From NCBI RefSeq assembly GCF_041206865.1, contig NZ_JBGEDP010000001.1:1364001-1428000 (forward strand): 64,000 nt of DNA, written 5' to 3'. Both the position numbers and the translations under genes were made by a program. This document shows positions 48,245 through 56,931 of this stretch, piece after piece. The stretch's first letter is position 1, and every line of letters starts with the position of its first letter. The notes beneath the pieces are model-generated. The model worked only from the letters and a program-made list of their open reading frames with translations. It made no database searches and was not told the origin of the DNA. This stretch comes from Mycobacterium sp. HUMS_12744610 (GTDB lineage Bacteria > Actinomycetota > Actinomycetes > Mycobacteriales > Mycobacteriaceae).

Positions 48245-49840
48245 CATCTCTCTACCAGGAGCGCGACAGCGACCAGCTCGTCGGTCTGACCGATCCAGCC
48301 GGGGATTCGCGGGGGCACGGCCGATGCGGGCCTCAGCGAGCAGAGCGCCGTCGCCACCCCGTCGAAACGCGACTTCGACGCCCGCGCCAGCCTGGCGAAA
48401 TCGCCTCGCGCGCAATGGCAGCAACGCTACGGCAACTGGCTCGTCGCCTCCGACATTTTCGTTGTCAGCGGCGTCGTGGCGATCGCACAGATCCTGAGGT
48501 TCGGCAACGTGACGGCCGGTGGTCTGTGGGCGGGCCACACCGTGGTGGCCTACTCCGCCGTCTCGGTGCTGATCGTGGCCGCCTGGACACTGGTCCTCGC
48601 GATCTACCACACGCGCGCGCAATGCGTGATCGGGGCCGGCCTGGAGGAGTTCCGCCGGGTGTGGACGGCCACGTTGTGGGTGTTCGGGGTCGTCGCGGTG
48701 CTGGCCACCTCGCTCAAGCTCGAGATCGCGCGCGGCTATCTGGCGATCGCCTTCCCGCTCGGGCTGCTCGCACTCACGGTCAATCGGCACCTGGCCCGCA
48801 GATACGTTGCCGCACAGCGCCGGCGCGGCCGTTTCATGACCGCGGTGCTCGCGATCGGCGAGCCCATCTCGGTCACCGTCCTCGCGCAGTCCCTGACGCA
48901 GCGCCCGGCCGACGGGTACTCCGTGGTCGGTCTCTGTCCGCTGGGCGCCGAGCAACGCGACAGGCTCGTCGTCCCCGGCCTGGGACCGGTGCCGGTGTTT
49001 CCCTACGACGGCGACATCCGTCACGCAATCGCGGCCTCGGAGGCCGACACGGTCGCGCTGACCTCCTCCGGTGAGCTCGGGCCCGAGGGCATCCGCGACC
49101 TGTCCTGGCAATTGGAGAAACTCGGCGTCGACCTTCTGGTGGCGCCGGGGATCGTCGACGTGGCCGGCCCGCGGCTGACCGTGCGTCCGGTTGCCGACCT
49201 ACCGCTGATTCACGTCGACAAGCCGCAATACCAAGGGGCCAAGCGGTTTCAGAAGCGGGCCTTCGATGTGTGCTTCTCGCTGCTGGCGCTGCTGGCCGCG
49301 TCGCCGATCATGATCGCGGCCGCCGTCGCGATCAAGCTCACCAGCCGTGGCCCGATCTTCTATCGCGCCGAACGGATCGGTCTGGACGGTGTCCCGTTCC
49401 GGATGATCAAGTTCCGCAGCATGGTCGTCGACGCCGACAAGAAGCTGGCGGAGATCGCCGATCTCAACGAGAGCATCGGTGGCGTGCTGTTCAAGATCCG
49501 CAAGGACCCGAGAGTGACCTCGGTCGGCAGGGTTCTGCGGCGGTACAGCATCGACGAACTCCCCCAGTTCTTCAACGTGCTGGTCGGGGACATGAGCGTG
49601 GTCGGACCGCGGCCCCCGCTGCGGTGCGAGGTCGAGACCTACGACCACCGGGTGCGGCGCCGGTTGCTGGTGCGTCCGGGTATCACCGGGCTGTGGCAGG
49701 TGAGCGGCCGCTCGGACCTGCCCTGGGAGGACTCCGTGCGGTTGGACCAGTCCTACGTGGAGAACTGGTCGATGCTCAGCGATCTGGCGATCGCGGCCAA
49801 GACCGTGGGGGTCATCGTCGGCGGATCGGGCGCATATTGA
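48241..49840 (+). CDS. Polyprenyl glycosylphosphotransferase (WcaJ-like sugar transferase), frameshift near the start
   Basis: Transfers a sugar-1-phosphate to undecaprenyl- or decaprenyl-phosphate, the first step of an exopolysaccharide repeat. It has several N-terminal TM helices, a Rossmann-like CoA-binding-type middle region and the catalytic C-terminal domain: KRAFDVCFSLLALLAASPIM, RAERIGLDGVPFRMIKFRSM, RRYSIDELPQFFNVLVGDMS, GPRPPLRCEVETY and RPGITGLWQVSGRSDLPWED. The long frame has its first ATG/GTG only at GTG 48,476, inside the first TM helix (NWLVASDIFVVSGVVAIAQI). The proper N-terminus (MTSLYQERDSDQLVGLTDPA) is at ATG 48,241 in another frame; removing one G from the GGGGG at 48,311-48,315 joins them. 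The stop overlaps the ketosynthase TTG. Confidence 0.85.
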
Positions 49841-51213
49841 GCACGCACGCGGGCAGGGCAAAGCAGCAGTCTCGTGGCCCGGTGGGCAAATTGGGAGCAG
49901 CACAACGTGATCCGGCTCCGCGGGCAGTGGTCACTGGGATCGGGGTGGTCACCCCGGTGGGTCGGGGCATCGAGGAGTTCTTCTCGGCGCTGTGCGCCCC
50001 GACGTCGGGGCTGGTGCGCCCGCCCGAGGGGCATTTCGCAGCCGGCCTGGTCGACGCAATCGGCATCGCCCCGCCGCTCGACCCGTTCGAATTGCTGCCC
50101 GAGAAGGACGCCCCGTTCGCGGACCGGTTCTCGCTGACCGCGGTGGCCGCCGCGGACGACGCGATCGCGGACTCGGGCATCCGGATCGGGGTCGACGTCG
50201 ACCCGTTGCGCGTCGCCGCCGTGATAGCGACGGCGACCGGCGGCACGATGACATTCGCGCAGCAGGCCCTCATGCAGCACCGGGAGGGCTTCGACGCGGT
50301 GGACGGCCACCTGTTCAACGGGTTCCTGCCGAACATGTCCGCGGCCAGGATCGCCATCAAGCACGGGATCCGCGGACCCAGCTTCGCGATCGCGTCGGCG
50401 TGCACGGCGAGCGCGCAAGCGGTCGCCGAGGCGCTGCGGCTGATCCGCGCGGGTGACGCCGACGTGGTGATCTGCGGTGGCACCGAGGGGCCGCTGGGGC
50501 CGACGGGCCTGGCCGGGTTCCACAATGCGGGGACGCTGGCCACCGGGTGGGCCGACCCGACCGCCGCGAGCAGGCCGTTCGCCAGCGACCGCAACGGCTT
50601 CGTGGTCGGTGAGGGCGGCGGCGTGCTGGTCATCGAACGCGCGGACATCGTCGAGGCGCGCGGCGGCAGCGGCTATGCGGACCTCATCGGGTGGGGCGCG
50701 ACGAGCGATGCCTACCACCTGGCGATCCCGCGCCCGGATGCGACCGGGATCGCGGAGAGCATGCGGATCGCGCTGCGCAACGCCGGCGTGGCGCCGGGTG
50801 AGACCGATTACCTCAATGCCCACGGCACCGGCACCCGGGTCGGCGACCTGACCGAGGCCAAGGCCATCCGCGCGGTGTTCGGCGACGACCAGCCGCTGGT
50901 GAGTTCGACCAAGGGCGTCACCGGGCACCTGCTGGGCGGCGGGGGGGTGGTGGAGGCGGCGGCCACGGTGCTGGCCCTGGCGCGCGAGCAGCTGCCGCCC
51001 ACCAAGAACCTGGAGGAGCCGGACGGCAAGTGCGACCTCAACCACCTCAGCGGCGACGCGGTGTCCAAAGCCGTGGACATCGCGATGTCGAACTCGTTCG
51101 CCTTCGGCGGGCACAACGTCAGCCTCGTCTTCGGCGCCCCGTCCACGCGCCGCCGGCGCGGCGCTCCCGATCCGGGTGAGCCGTCGGCGATCCCGTCCCC
51201 GAAAGACGAATAG
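49837..51213 (+). CDS. Beta-ketoacyl synthase (KAS II/FabF-type), stand-alone
   Basis: Condensing enzyme with the complete Cys-His-His triad: C189 in IASACTASAQAVAEAL, H329 in YLNAHGTGTRVGD and H364 in TKGVTGHLLGGGG (K359 also present). 458 residues from a TTG that overlaps the previous stop (TTGA); a GTG at 49,897 is an alternative. There is no acyltransferase or ketoreductase nearby, so it may extend or transfer an acyl group on the carrier protein encoded two genes later, rather than run a full PKS cycle (inference). It is followed after 5 bases by the adenylation gene. Confidence 0.92.
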   Translation: MSTHAGRAKQQSRGPVGKLGAAQRDPAPRAVVTGIGVVTPVGRGIEEFFSALCAPTSGLVRPPEGHFAAGLVDAIGIAPPLDPFELLPEKDAPFADRFSLTAVAAADDAIADSGIRIGVDVDPLRVAAVIATATGGTMTFAQQALMQHREGFDAVDGHLFNGFLPNMSAARIAIKHGIRGPSFAIASACTASAQAVAEALRLIRAGDADVVICGGTEGPLGPTGLAGFHNAGTLATGWADPTAASRPFASDRNGFVVGEGGGVLVIERADIVEARGGSGYADLIGWGATSDAYHLAIPRPDATGIAESMRIALRNAGVAPGETDYLNAHGTGTRVGDLTEAKAIRAVFGDDQPLVSSTKGVTGHLLGGGGVVEAAATVLALAREQLPPTKNLEEPDGKCDLNHLSGDAVSKAVDIAMSNSFAFGGHNVSLVFGAPSTRRRRGAPDPGEPSAIPSPKDE

Positions 51214-51218
51214 GAACC

Positions 51219-52793
51219 ATGTCGCACAGTGCCTTTCCCGATACCGATATCGCCGTACCCGACGTCGATGTCGTGGCGGACGTGGTGGCGGACTTCCTCG
51301 CCGCGGCCCGCGATTGGCCGCATCGTCCCGCCGTCATGCACAACGGGACCACCACCACCTATCAGGACCTTGCCGAGCGGGTCCGCCTGACCGCCGCGGG
51401 CTACCGCGCCTGCCGCTCGCGCGCCGACGGGGCCGCCGAGCTGATCGGCGCGCTGGTCTCGCACACGCCCGCCGTGGTGGAGCACCTGCTCGGGATCCTG
51501 CAGGCCCGCGGCGCCTACTGCCCGATCGATGCCGCTCTGCCGTCGGGCCGCAAGGAGGCGCTCGCCGCGGCGCTGGGGCTCGACCGGCTGTTCGCGGTGG
51601 GCCCGGTCCCCGGCGACGTCGCGAACCTTCGGGTCGAAACACTCGACACCGGCGCGATGCCGGTGGATGCCGCTGTGCCGCAGCCCGTGTGGCGGCGGGA
51701 CGATCCGGCATACGTGCTGTGCACGTCGGGCTCGACCGGGACGCCGAAGCCGGTGGTGGTCTCCCGGCATGCCCTGACCGTCACGGTGCGCGCGCTGCGA
51801 GACCTCTTCGGGCTGTCCCCCGAAGACCGCGTGCTGCAATTCGCCTCGCTCGGCTGGGACACCTGCCTGGAGGAGATTCTGCCCGCGCTGACCGCCGGCG
51901 CGACACTGGTTTTCGACGACGGCGCCCATGGCGGCTCGTTCCCGCGCTTCGTGCGCATGCTGGCGGAACGGGAAGTCAGCGTGCTCGACCTGCCCACGGC
52001 GTTCTGGCACGAACTGGTGCTCTTCCTGCACGAGGAGGGTGCTGCGCTGCCGCCCTGCGTCCGGCTGGTGGTGATCGGCGGTGAGCGGGTCGATCCCACC
52101 CGGCTGCGGCAGTGGCGCGCGCTTGACGCCGGACACATCAGATTGCTCAACACCTATGGGTGCACCGAGACGACGATGATCACCCACGCGGCACAGCTGG
52201 CCGGCCCCGGCGCCGAACCCGAAGTCGCGGCCGACGACGCCGAGGCGCCGCTGGGCCGCCCGCTCGCCCACGTGCGCGATCACGTCACCGAGGAGGGGGA
52301 GCTGCTGGTGGCGGGCCCCTCGCTGGCCACCGGCTACCGCGGGATGCCGGAACTCACGGCAAAGGGGTTCCCGGTCACCGATCACGGGTCCGGACCGGCG
52401 CGGTGGTTCCACACCGGCGATCTGGTCGTTCGGGGCGAACGCGGTTTGCTGTATTCCCGCGGCCGCGCGGATGAACAGGTGAAAGTCCTTGGCGTCCGGG
52501 TGCATCCGGCCGAGGTGGAGGCCCACCTCAACGCCCATCCCGCGGTCTCGGGTGCCGTCGTGCTGGGCGAGCGGATGCTCGGGCACACGACGCTGACGGC
52601 GTACGTCGCGCCGGCCGGGGAGGTCTCGCCGGCCGAGCTGAAGCGCTACCTGCGTGACCGCCTGCCCAGCCAATTCGTGCCCAGCCGAGTCAAATTCGTC
52701 GCCGCGTTGGCCCACACGCCGACGGGCAAAGTCGATCGGGCGGCAACGCGCCGTGCCGCAGCGGACTACAACAGCAAAGGAGCAGGCCAATGA
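51219..52793 (+). CDS. Stand-alone NRPS adenylation domain (amino-acid activating, probably lysine-like substrate)
   Basis: AMP-forming enzyme that should activate an amino acid and load it on the carrier protein encoded next. The 524 residues hold core motifs A3 LCTSGSTGTPKP (167-178), A5 NTYGCTETT (311-319), A7 FHTGDLVVRGERGLL, A8 SRGRADEQVKVLGVRVHPAE and A10 PTGKVDR with K504. The Asp that binds the alpha-amino group is present (D214 in WDTCLEE). By alignment to GrsA from memory, the specificity residues read D-T-E-D-V-G-T-M-I, with two acidic residues (E218, D257) in the side-chain pocket. This fits a basic amino acid such as lysine or beta-lysine. Confidence 0.9.
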   Translation: MSHSAFPDTDIAVPDVDVVADVVADFLAAARDWPHRPAVMHNGTTTTYQDLAERVRLTAAGYRACRSRADGAAELIGALVSHTPAVVEHLLGILQARGAYCPIDAALPSGRKEALAAALGLDRLFAVGPVPGDVANLRVETLDTGAMPVDAAVPQPVWRRDDPAYVLCTSGSTGTPKPVVVSRHALTVTVRALRDLFGLSPEDRVLQFASLGWDTCLEEILPALTAGATLVFDDGAHGGSFPRFVRMLAEREVSVLDLPTAFWHELVLFLHEEGAALPPCVRLVVIGGERVDPTRLRQWRALDAGHIRLLNTYGCTETTMITHAAQLAGPGAEPEVAADDAEAPLGRPLAHVRDHVTEEGELLVAGPSLATGYRGMPELTAKGFPVTDHGSGPARWFHTGDLVVRGERGLLYSRGRADEQVKVLGVRVHPAEVEAHLNAHPAVSGAVVLGERMLGHTTLTAYVAPAGEVSPAELKRYLRDRLPSQFVPSRVKFVAALAHTPTGKVDRAATRRAAADYNSKGAGQ

Positions 52794-53014
52794 GCGCCGA
52801 CCACATCGTCGACATCTTCAGACGGGTCCTCGGCACGCCCGAGGTGAACGAGAGTTCGGACTTCTTCGAGCTCGGCGGCGATTCGCTGCTCGCGACGCGG
52901 GTGCTCAGCGCGATCGCCCGCGAATTCGGGACGGAGTTGATGTTCGAGGACTTCGTCGACGACCCAACGGCGGACGGGCTTTTCGCCAAAGTCGCAGGCG
53001 CAGCCGCGAAGTGA
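52790..53014 (+). CDS. Peptidyl/acyl carrier protein
   Basis: A 74-residue carrier protein with the 4'-phosphopantetheine serine in FFELGGDSLLATRVL (Ser32). It carries the substrate activated by the preceding adenylation protein as a thioester. It overlaps that gene (ATGA) and the next (GTGA), so the three are made together. The GGDS form is more typical of NRPS-type carriers than of fatty-acid ACP (GxDS). Confidence 0.93.
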   Translation: MSADHIVDIFRRVLGTPEVNESSDFFELGGDSLLATRVLSAIAREFGTELMFEDFVDDPTADGLFAKVAGAAAK

Positions 53015-54402
53015 ACGGCAACGGCATGCGCGTGGTCGTCGTGGGCGCCGGGCTGGCCGGGCTGACGGCCGCGGTCGACCTGGTGGCGGCGGGCGCGGAT
53101 GTCACGGTGCTGGAGGCGCGCGACCGGGTCGGCGGCAGGATGCATGGCATCCCGGTGTCGGAGGACGCCTTCGCCGACGGCGGTGCCGCCTATCTCGGCG
53201 TGCGGCACACCGAACTGCTCGCGATGCTGCGGGAGAACGGGCTCGGGCTGGCATCGACGGGGATGGTGGGGGACAGCACCTTCCTGGTCGCGGATCGGCA
53301 CACGACAACGGCGAGCCGGATGCCCCCGCTGGACGCGATCGCCCTCGGGGATCTCTTCGACCGGCTGGAGGAACTCGTCGAGCAGGTGGTGCCCGCCGCA
53401 CCGTGGCTGAGCCCGCGCGCGGAGAGCCTGGACCGGCTGACCGCCGCCCGCTGGCTCGCCGACGAGGTCGGCCATCCGGACGCGCGGACCTTCTTCCCGC
53501 TGTTCATCGGCGAGATGATGGCGGCCGACCCGGCCGCGATCTCCGTGCTGCACATGGCGTTCTACCTGAGTTCGGGCGGCGGGATCCGTTACCTCAACGC
53601 GTTCCAGGGCGGGGCGCAGGAGTGGCGGATCGACGGTGGCTCGCACCAACTGTGCGAAGCGCTGGCCGCCCAGCTCGGCGATCGGGTGCGGCTGGGCGAG
53701 CCGGTGTACGCCATCGACCAGGAGGGGCCCGACACCGTTGTGGTGCAGTGCGGTTCGGCCGGCGACGGGACCCGGTCGCAGTACCGCGCCGACAGGGTCG
53801 TCGTCGCGATACCGCCGCTGCTGGCGCAGCGGATCGAGTTCCGCCCCGGCCTGCCGTCGCCGCGGGCGACAACGGTCACCGGCCGCGGCTGCGCGATCAA
53901 GGTGCATCTGAGCTACCCGGCTCCGCTGTGGCGCGAACAGGGGCTGTCCGGGTGGTCGGTCAGCACCCACGGGCCGCTGCTGTCCACGGTCGACGACTCG
54001 CCGCCGGACCAATCCGTGGGTGTGCTGACGGGATTCGTGACGGGCGCGGCCGCGTCGAGCTTCAGTGCGCTCTCGCCGGTCCAGCAGCGCGACGCGGCGC
54101 TCGAGCATGCCCGCCGGCTGTTCCCGCAGCTGCCGCCGCCGACGCGCTGCACAGTGACCGACTGGGTGGCCGAGGAATACAGCAGGGGATGTTATGCCGC
54201 CCTGTTCGGCCCCGGGGACTGGTTGAAGCTGGGGCCGACCCTGACGGCGCCCCACGGCCGCGTGCATTGGGCGGGCACCGAAACCAGCCTGGAGTTCTTC
54301 GGCCTGATGGAGGGCGCGATCAGGTCGGGACGCCGCGTCGCGAACGAATTGACCCACGGCGCCGAACCGGCGTCCGCCTCGCGAAAGGTGATGTCACTGT
54401 GA
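53011..54402 (+). CDS. FAD-dependent amine oxidase
   Basis: A 463-residue flavin amine oxidase (monoamine oxidase fold). Dinucleotide motif VVVVGAGLAGLTAAVDLVAA, then LEARDRVGGRMHG (FAD ADP-ribose glutamate), the substrate-domain segment FPLFIGEMMAADPAAISVLH, and the C-terminal flavin motif GRVHWAGTETSLEFFGLMEG with AIRSGRRVANEL. Expected to oxidise an amine or amino group, possibly on the carrier-bound substrate or on beta-lysine itself (inference). It overlaps both neighbours by four bases. Confidence 0.9.
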   Translation: MNGNGMRVVVVGAGLAGLTAAVDLVAAGADVTVLEARDRVGGRMHGIPVSEDAFADGGAAYLGVRHTELLAMLRENGLGLASTGMVGDSTFLVADRHTTTASRMPPLDAIALGDLFDRLEELVEQVVPAAPWLSPRAESLDRLTAARWLADEVGHPDARTFFPLFIGEMMAADPAAISVLHMAFYLSSGGGIRYLNAFQGGAQEWRIDGGSHQLCEALAAQLGDRVRLGEPVYAIDQEGPDTVVVQCGSAGDGTRSQYRADRVVVAIPPLLAQRIEFRPGLPSPRATTVTGRGCAIKVHLSYPAPLWREQGLSGWSVSTHGPLLSTVDDSPPDQSVGVLTGFVTGAAASSFSALSPVQQRDAALEHARRLFPQLPPPTRCTVTDWVAEEYSRGCYAALFGPGDWLKLGPTLTAPHGRVHWAGTETSLEFFGLMEGAIRSGRRVANELTHGAEPASASRKVMSL

Positions 54403-55892
54403 CGAATATCCTCGAGACGACGAACCTCGTCGACACCACGCGTAGCGGGTTCAACGCCGCGATCGACCAGCCCTACGCCTATGCCCGCAAGCCGTTGTCC
54501 GAACCGGACTGGCGTCGGTACCCGGGCTGGGCGGCGGTGACCGACGCCGAGTGGCGCGACCCGCAATGGCAGCGGGCGCACTCCGTGAAGAACATCGACC
54601 AGTTGCGCGCGGTGGTCGGCGACCTCCTCGACGATCGGTTCTACGCCGACCTCGCCGCCGATCAACGGCAACGGGCCACCATGTCGATGCTGCTGCCGCC
54701 GCAGATGCTCAACACCATGGCACCGGAAACCGCGCCGGGACGCCACGGCCTGACCGAGGCGTTCTATGCCGACCCGATCCGGCGGTACATGCTGCCGCTG
54801 CTCAGCGACCGCGACGCGGAATGGGGCTCACACCCGCACGCGGAGCGGGATTCGTTGCACGAGAGCGACATGTGGGTCGTGGAGGGCTTGACCCATCGGT
54901 ACCCCACCAAGGTGCTCGCCGAGCTGGTGTCGACCTGCCCGCAATATTGCGGCCACTGCACGCGGATGGATCTGGTCGGCAACTCCACGCCGACGGTACG
55001 CAAGACCAAGCTGACCCTGCAGCCGGCCGACCGGCAGGAACAGATGCTGGTATACCTGCGCGCCACCCCGACGGTGCGTGACGTCGTGGTGTCCGGCGGG
55101 GACGTGGGTAACGTCCCCTGGCCGCGGCTGGAGTCGTTCCTCGTACGGTTGCTCGAGATCGACACCGTCCGCGACATCCGCCTGGCGTCGAAGGCTCTTT
55201 CCGGCCTGCCGCAGCACTGGCTGCAACCGAGGGTGCTCGACGGCGTGTACCGCACCGCGCACGTCGCCGCCGCCCGCGGCGTCAACCTGGCGTTGCACAC
55301 CCACATCAACCACGTCCAGTCGGTGACCCCCCTGGTGGCGGCGGCGGCGCGGGCGCTGCTCGACGCGGGCCTGCGCGACGTGCGCAACCAGGGCGTGTTG
55401 TTGCGCGGCGTCAACGCGACCGCGGCCGACCTGCTCGATCTGTGCTTCGCGCTGCAGGGCGAGGCGAACATCCTGCCGTACTACTTCTACATGTGCGACA
55501 TGATCCCCAACGCCGAGCACTGGCGGATTCCGCTGTGGGAAGCCCAGCAGTTGCAGTCGGAGATCATGGGCTACCTGCCGGGCTTCGCCACGCCGCGACT
55601 GGTCTGCGACGTTCCCTACGTCGGCAAGCGATGGGTCCATCAGGTCATCTACTACGACCGCATCCGCGGCATCTCGCACTGGAGCAAGAACTACCGCACC
55701 GGACTGGACGGATCGGATATCGACGCGCTGAACCGGGTGTACCCGTATTACGACCCCATCAGCAGCCTGCCGTCCTCCGGGCAGGCCTGGTGGCGGAAGC
55801 TCTGCAACCGCAGCCCCGAACCGGCCGTCGCACCCGGCTACGAGCAGTACCTGATTCCCGACGGCGCCGCGCTGGCCGGCCGCTGGATGTGA
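54399..55892 (+). CDS. kamA: Radical-SAM lysine 2,3-aminomutase (KamA family)
   Basis: Converts L-lysine to L-beta-lysine with an iron-sulfur cluster, SAM and PLP. The 497 residues have the radical-SAM cysteines in STCPQYCGHCTRMD (C180, C184, C187), SGGD (232-235), THINHVQSVTP and NQGVLLRGVNA. The PLP lysine region is VCDVPYVGKR (K410). The two aspartates that hold the substrate epsilon-amino group in clostridial LAM have counterparts (D367 in CDMIPNAEHWR, D404), which argues for lysine rather than glutamate as substrate. It is about 80 residues longer than clostridial LAM, at both ends. It overlaps the oxidase gene by GTGA. Confidence 0.92.
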   Translation: MTNILETTNLVDTTRSGFNAAIDQPYAYARKPLSEPDWRRYPGWAAVTDAEWRDPQWQRAHSVKNIDQLRAVVGDLLDDRFYADLAADQRQRATMSMLLPPQMLNTMAPETAPGRHGLTEAFYADPIRRYMLPLLSDRDAEWGSHPHAERDSLHESDMWVVEGLTHRYPTKVLAELVSTCPQYCGHCTRMDLVGNSTPTVRKTKLTLQPADRQEQMLVYLRATPTVRDVVVSGGDVGNVPWPRLESFLVRLLEIDTVRDIRLASKALSGLPQHWLQPRVLDGVYRTAHVAAARGVNLALHTHINHVQSVTPLVAAAARALLDAGLRDVRNQGVLLRGVNATAADLLDLCFALQGEANILPYYFYMCDMIPNAEHWRIPLWEAQQLQSEIMGYLPGFATPRLVCDVPYVGKRWVHQVIYYDRIRGISHWSKNYRTGLDGSDIDALNRVYPYYDPISSLPSSGQAWWRKLCNRSPEPAVAPGYEQYLIPDGAALAGRWM

Positions 55893-56098
55893 TCAGTCCC
55901 TCGAGATGGGTTGGAACACAGTGGGGGCAGGCTTGTTCGTGCCAGGTTCGCCGTCGTCGCCGATCGGGTGGTGAAGGCGAAAACGCGTCGGGCTGCGTCG
56001 CCGGTGAGAGCGCCCGGTCGAATGCGGCGGCGGGAGACGGCCCCGGTAGCTGCAGGTCCTGCACCGTTCGCGCCGCTTGGGCTACTGTCGATCGCGTG

Positions 56099-56482
56099 GT
56101 GACGACGCAGGGCACGCAGGTGCGCGAACTCGCGTGGACGGTGGTGGGGGCATCGGCCGGAAGCCTCGCGCGCTACTGGGTCGCCCAGCTGTGGCCGGGC
56201 CGCATGCTTGAGGCGATGCTCGGCCTCACCGCGGCCGCGGCCTGCGTCGCGGGCTTCGCCCTGCTCGCACCGCTGCGGGCCGCCGTGCGCACGGTGCTGC
56301 TGGCCGCCGGCGGGGCCGCGGCCAGCATCAGCACCATGGCGACGCTGGTCGCGTCGGCAACACCCGTGCACTCGATGCTCGTGCTCGCCGGCTTCTTCGG
56401 CTGTGCGGTGGCCGGCGTGCTGGTGGGCATGCTGGCGGTACCGTCCGTCCCGCCCACCGTGCAACGCGATGAACGACTCTGA
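56099..56482 (+). CDS. CrcB/FluC-like small membrane protein, first of a pair
   Basis: A 127-residue protein with four predicted TM helices. GASAGSLARYWVAQLWPG is like the CrcB start (GGxxGAxxRY), and AGGAAASISTMATLV sits where FluC channels have GGFTTFSTF. Family membership is by pattern only; the fluoride-channel signature is not fully kept. Start GTG at 56,099 or 56,096. Eight bases before the second gene. The 206-base gap upstream (55,893-56,098) has no gene and may hold a promoter (CTACTGTCGATCG). Confidence 0.6.
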   Translation: MTTQGTQVRELAWTVVGASAGSLARYWVAQLWPGRMLEAMLGLTAAAACVAGFALLAPLRAAVRTVLLAAGGAAASISTMATLVASATPVHSMLVLAGFFGCAVAGVLVGMLAVPSVPPTVQRDERL

Positions 56483-56490
56483 GAGCCGCT

Positions 56491-56931
56491 GTGGACGCGA
56501 TCCTGTTCGCCTCCGGCTCGGCAGTCGGGGCGGTGTTGGCGTGGTTGGTGGTCCGCGGTGGGCCGAGCCGTTCAACGGTGCTGGCGCTCAACGGAATCGC
56601 GTGTGGGCTGTTCGGCGCACTGGGATCGGCGAGTTTGGGTGCCAACATGCCCGCGGTTGAATTCGGCTTCGGCCTCTTGGGCACGGCGGCGCCACTGACG
56701 TTGTGCCTGAATCGGTCGGTCATCGGGAGCGTGGGAATCCCCGCCACGGTCCGCCACCTCGCCGTCGGCCTCGCGTTCGCCCTGGTGTCCGGCATCGGCT
56801 GTGCCACAGTGGGGTTCGTGGCGGTGCACGGCGTGCGCCAGATCTCCGGCAAGGAACGTCGCGGCATCCACGTGGGCTGTCCGTCCACCGTGTCGCCGGA
56901 GTCGGTCCGCATCTCCACCGCAGTCTCATGA
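56491..56931 (+). CDS. CrcB/FluC-like small membrane protein, second of a pair
   Basis: A 146-residue protein with four predicted TM helices and a basic tail. FASGSAVGAVLAWLV and LALNGIACGLFGALGSASLG resemble the CrcB GGxxGAxxR and VNxxGSFxLG motifs. Actinobacterial CrcB proteins often occur as such unlike pairs. The key Asn and Phe residues are only partly kept, so a function other than fluoride export is possible. Its stop overlaps the GH71-like gene (ATGA). Confidence 0.6.
   Translation: MDAILFASGSAVGAVLAWLVVRGGPSRSTVLALNGIACGLFGALGSASLGANMPAVEFGFGLLGTAAPLTLCLNRSVIGSVGIPATVRHLAVGLAFALVSGIGCATVGFVAVHGVRQISGKERRGIHVGCPSTVSPESVRISTAVS

Noticed and set aside
48476..49840. GTG 48,476 as the natural start of the sugar transferase.
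   Set aside because: It would cut the first membrane helix, has no ribosome site, and ignores the coupled ATG at 48,241; kept only as the alternative.
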